Of a stretch of 40,936 bases of DNA, positions 39,918-40,936 are shown one piece after another. The notes beneath the pieces were generated by a model. The model had not been told where the DNA came from and did not search any database. It saw only the letters and a program-made list of their open reading frames with translations. The position numbers were made by a program, and so were the translations under genes. The DNA comes from DYEC01 sp034434695 (GTDB lineage Bacteria; Chloroflexota; Anaerolineae; Anaerolineales; Anaerolineaceae): NCBI GenBank assembly GCA_034434695.1, contig DAOTYY010000151.1, forward strand, positions 1 to 40,936, given 5' to 3'. The number at the start of each line of letters is the position of its first letter. The stretch's first letter is position 1.

Positions 39918-40823
39918 ATGTTGTCACTTGAAATTGTTCTCATTTTGCTCATACAGGCTCTGGGGGAATGGTTAATAATTCCTATGAGATTTTTTACCAC
40001 GTTGGGTCAGGAAGAGTTTTTTGTCGCCATATTACCACTGTTTTACTGGTGCATTGATACAAACACCGGAATTTGCATGGCTTTGGTACTATTGATAAGT
40101 AATAGTCTTAATTCATTTCTGAAATTTTCCTTTCACGCCCCGCGGCCCTACTGGCTGGACACGCGAGTTAAAGCCCTAGCGGTAGAATCGAGTTTCGGTT
40201 TTCCCTCTAACCACGCACAAACCGCCAGCAGCCTGTGGGGTTTGTTATTCGCATATAGTAAAAAAGTATGGCTAAAAACCATTTTCATCACGCTTATTCT
40301 GATGATTGGCATATCAAGAATATATCTGGGAGTACATTTCCCACACGACGTTTTAGCCGGCTGGCTGATTGGTGTGATTATACTAATCGGATTCCTGTAC
40401 CTCAAACAACCTGTCTCTGGCTGGCTAAAACAACTTACATTTAAAGCACAATTGGCAGTTTGCATAATAGGTTCTCTTTTTATTACTGCATTCATTCAGG
40501 TGCCTCTTTTATCCTCGCCTAACAATACTATCCCGGCCGAATGGTTACAGAATGCCCGCCAAATCTTCCCCAACCATCTCATCAATCCGTTTGATCCATC
40601 AATAGCATATTCAACCGGAGGGATATTTGCAGGTTTTTCAGCAGGAGCACTTTGGCTGGCGCGTCGTTCAAAACCCTTTAGTGCTTCAGGAACAGCGCAA
40701 CAAAAGATTCTTCGCTACATAGTAGGCACAATGGGTACAGTGTTACTTTGGTATGGAATGAAAAATATATATCCATCCTTGTCAGATACGGGATATTATA
40801 TGATTAACGTGAATTCGGGTTAG
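39918..40823 (+). CDS. PAP2-superfamily membrane phosphatase, 3' end replaced by an IS
   Basis: 301 residues. The acid-phosphatase signature is complete: KFSFHAPRP (~residues 70-78), 'FPSNHAQT' (PSxH, ~95-102) and 'SRIYLGVHFPHDVLAG' (~133-148), between about six to eight membrane helices. Such enzymes remove phosphate from lipid phosphates such as undecaprenyl-PP or phosphatidate. The IS terminus begins at 40804, so the last six residues (INVNSG) and the TAG stop are encoded by the IS. The natural C-terminus is lost, but the catalytic core is intact, so the protein may still function. Confidence 0.85.
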   Translation: MLSLEIVLILLIQALGEWLIIPMRFFTTLGQEEFFVAILPLFYWCIDTNTGICMALVLLISNSLNSFLKFSFHAPRPYWLDTRVKALAVESSFGFPSNHAQTASSLWGLLFAYSKKVWLKTIFITLILMIGISRIYLGVHFPHDVLAGWLIGVIILIGFLYLKQPVSGWLKQLTFKAQLAVCIIGSLFITAFIQVPLLSSPNNTIPAEWLQNARQIFPNHLINPFDPSIAYSTGGIFAGFSAGALWLARRSKPFSASGTAQQKILRYIVGTMGTVLLWYGMKNIYPSLSDTGYYMINVNSG

Positions 40824-40936
40824 GCGGGCAAGGGCAGGTACTCGTCCAAGCCCAAAGACGGTTTTGATGGACGGCGGCAGTAAGCAATCAAGCCGCACAG
40901 CACATTTACAAAGAAGTTGATGATACTGCGATGGCG
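40804..40936 (-). mobile_element. 3' end of an insertion sequence (IS982-like), right copy
   Basis: This stretch is the reverse complement of 4-136 with one mismatch at 40854. The terminus (TTAACGTGAATTCGGGT) is inside the PAP2 gene. The transposase end points into the window, opposite to the left copy. Confidence 0.75.
40820..40936 (-). pseudogene. IS982-like transposase, C-terminal fragment (right copy)
   Basis: Read leftwards from the window edge, the frame encodes the same C-terminus as the left copy, RHRS...GLIAYCRRPSKPSLGLDEYLPLPA, ending at a TAA (plus 40820-40822). It has Leu where the left copy has Ser; the canonical family pattern is KPSL, so the left copy carries the derived change. 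Its stop codon overlaps the PAP2 stop codon on the other strand. Confidence 0.68.

Noticed and set aside
1..40936. A 40-kb composite transposon flanked by inverted IS copies
   Set aside because: The window is full of housekeeping genes and ends exactly at the repeats, so a contig break at a multicopy IS is the simpler explanation.

Overview
The window looks like part of a chromosome of a moderately AT-rich Chloroflexota bacterium, most likely Anaerolineae-like. The reasons are the complete F420 tail-end pathway in a bacterial gene context, the family II CBS-pyrophosphatase, YfhO-type membrane proteins, and the DUF1385, PgpH and YbeY housekeeping genes. This placement is inferred from gene content only. 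Both ends of the window carry the same ~133-bp 3' end of an IS982-like insertion sequence in inverted orientation, so the window is probably a contig that stops at two copies of a multicopy IS.

Region 1 (1-1032, + strand): IS remnant, a class I methyltransferase and a small DUF2007 protein.

Region 2 (1029-16332, all on the - strand, transcribed from ~16584 leftwards): about 15 closely packed genes forming one probable operon or super-operon. It begins with an SsnA-like amidohydrolase, then an F420 block (NADPH:F420 oxidoreductase, CofE, CofD, CofC, LLM-class F420-dependent oxidoreductase, CBS-type pyrophosphatase). A molybdenum hydroxylase block follows: XdhC, a FAD/[2Fe-2S] fusion subunit, a small two-helix membrane protein and the molybdopterin subunit. 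Last come the maturation genes YqeB, a YqeC-MocA fusion and a second MocA, then a class IV aminotransferase. SsnA, YqeB, YqeC and MocA are the marker set of the labile-selenium-dependent molybdenum hydroxylase system known from E. coli (ssnA/xdhD/yqeB/yqeC/ygfJ) and Enterococcus. Here F420 biosynthesis and F420 redox enzymes are inserted in that set. This suggests that electrons from a purine-like or other N-heterocycle substrate may reach NADP through F420, or that both cofactors serve one pathway. A promoter and a GC-rich, hairpin-forming ~90-nt leader element precede the operon. This is the most likely undescribed system in the window.

Region 3 (16691-23884, + strand): M20 peptidase, DUF1385, ComEA-like protein, YqeY, PgpH (c-di-AMP phosphodiesterase), YbeY, DgkA-family kinase and an endonuclease IV-like protein, mostly overlapping or closely spaced.

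Region 4 (23899-29743): two orphan response regulators around exonuclease III, then DUF192, a LysM/M23 envelope peptidase and a two-gene unit of unrecognised proteins.

Region 5 (29788-33843): tRNA-Arg(UCU), Hsp20, Lon, an orphan receiver protein and MogA.

Region 6 (33814-39870, - strand): three large polytopic membrane proteins (two YfhO-like, one GT-C-like) in one overlapping unit. A PAP2 phosphatase gene (39918-40823, + strand) is divergent from them, and its 3' end is overwritten by the right-hand IS copy.

I saw no CRISPR array, no rRNA and no convincing Rho-independent terminator (hairpin plus T-run). Genes for FO synthase, selD and early molybdopterin synthesis are not in the window.
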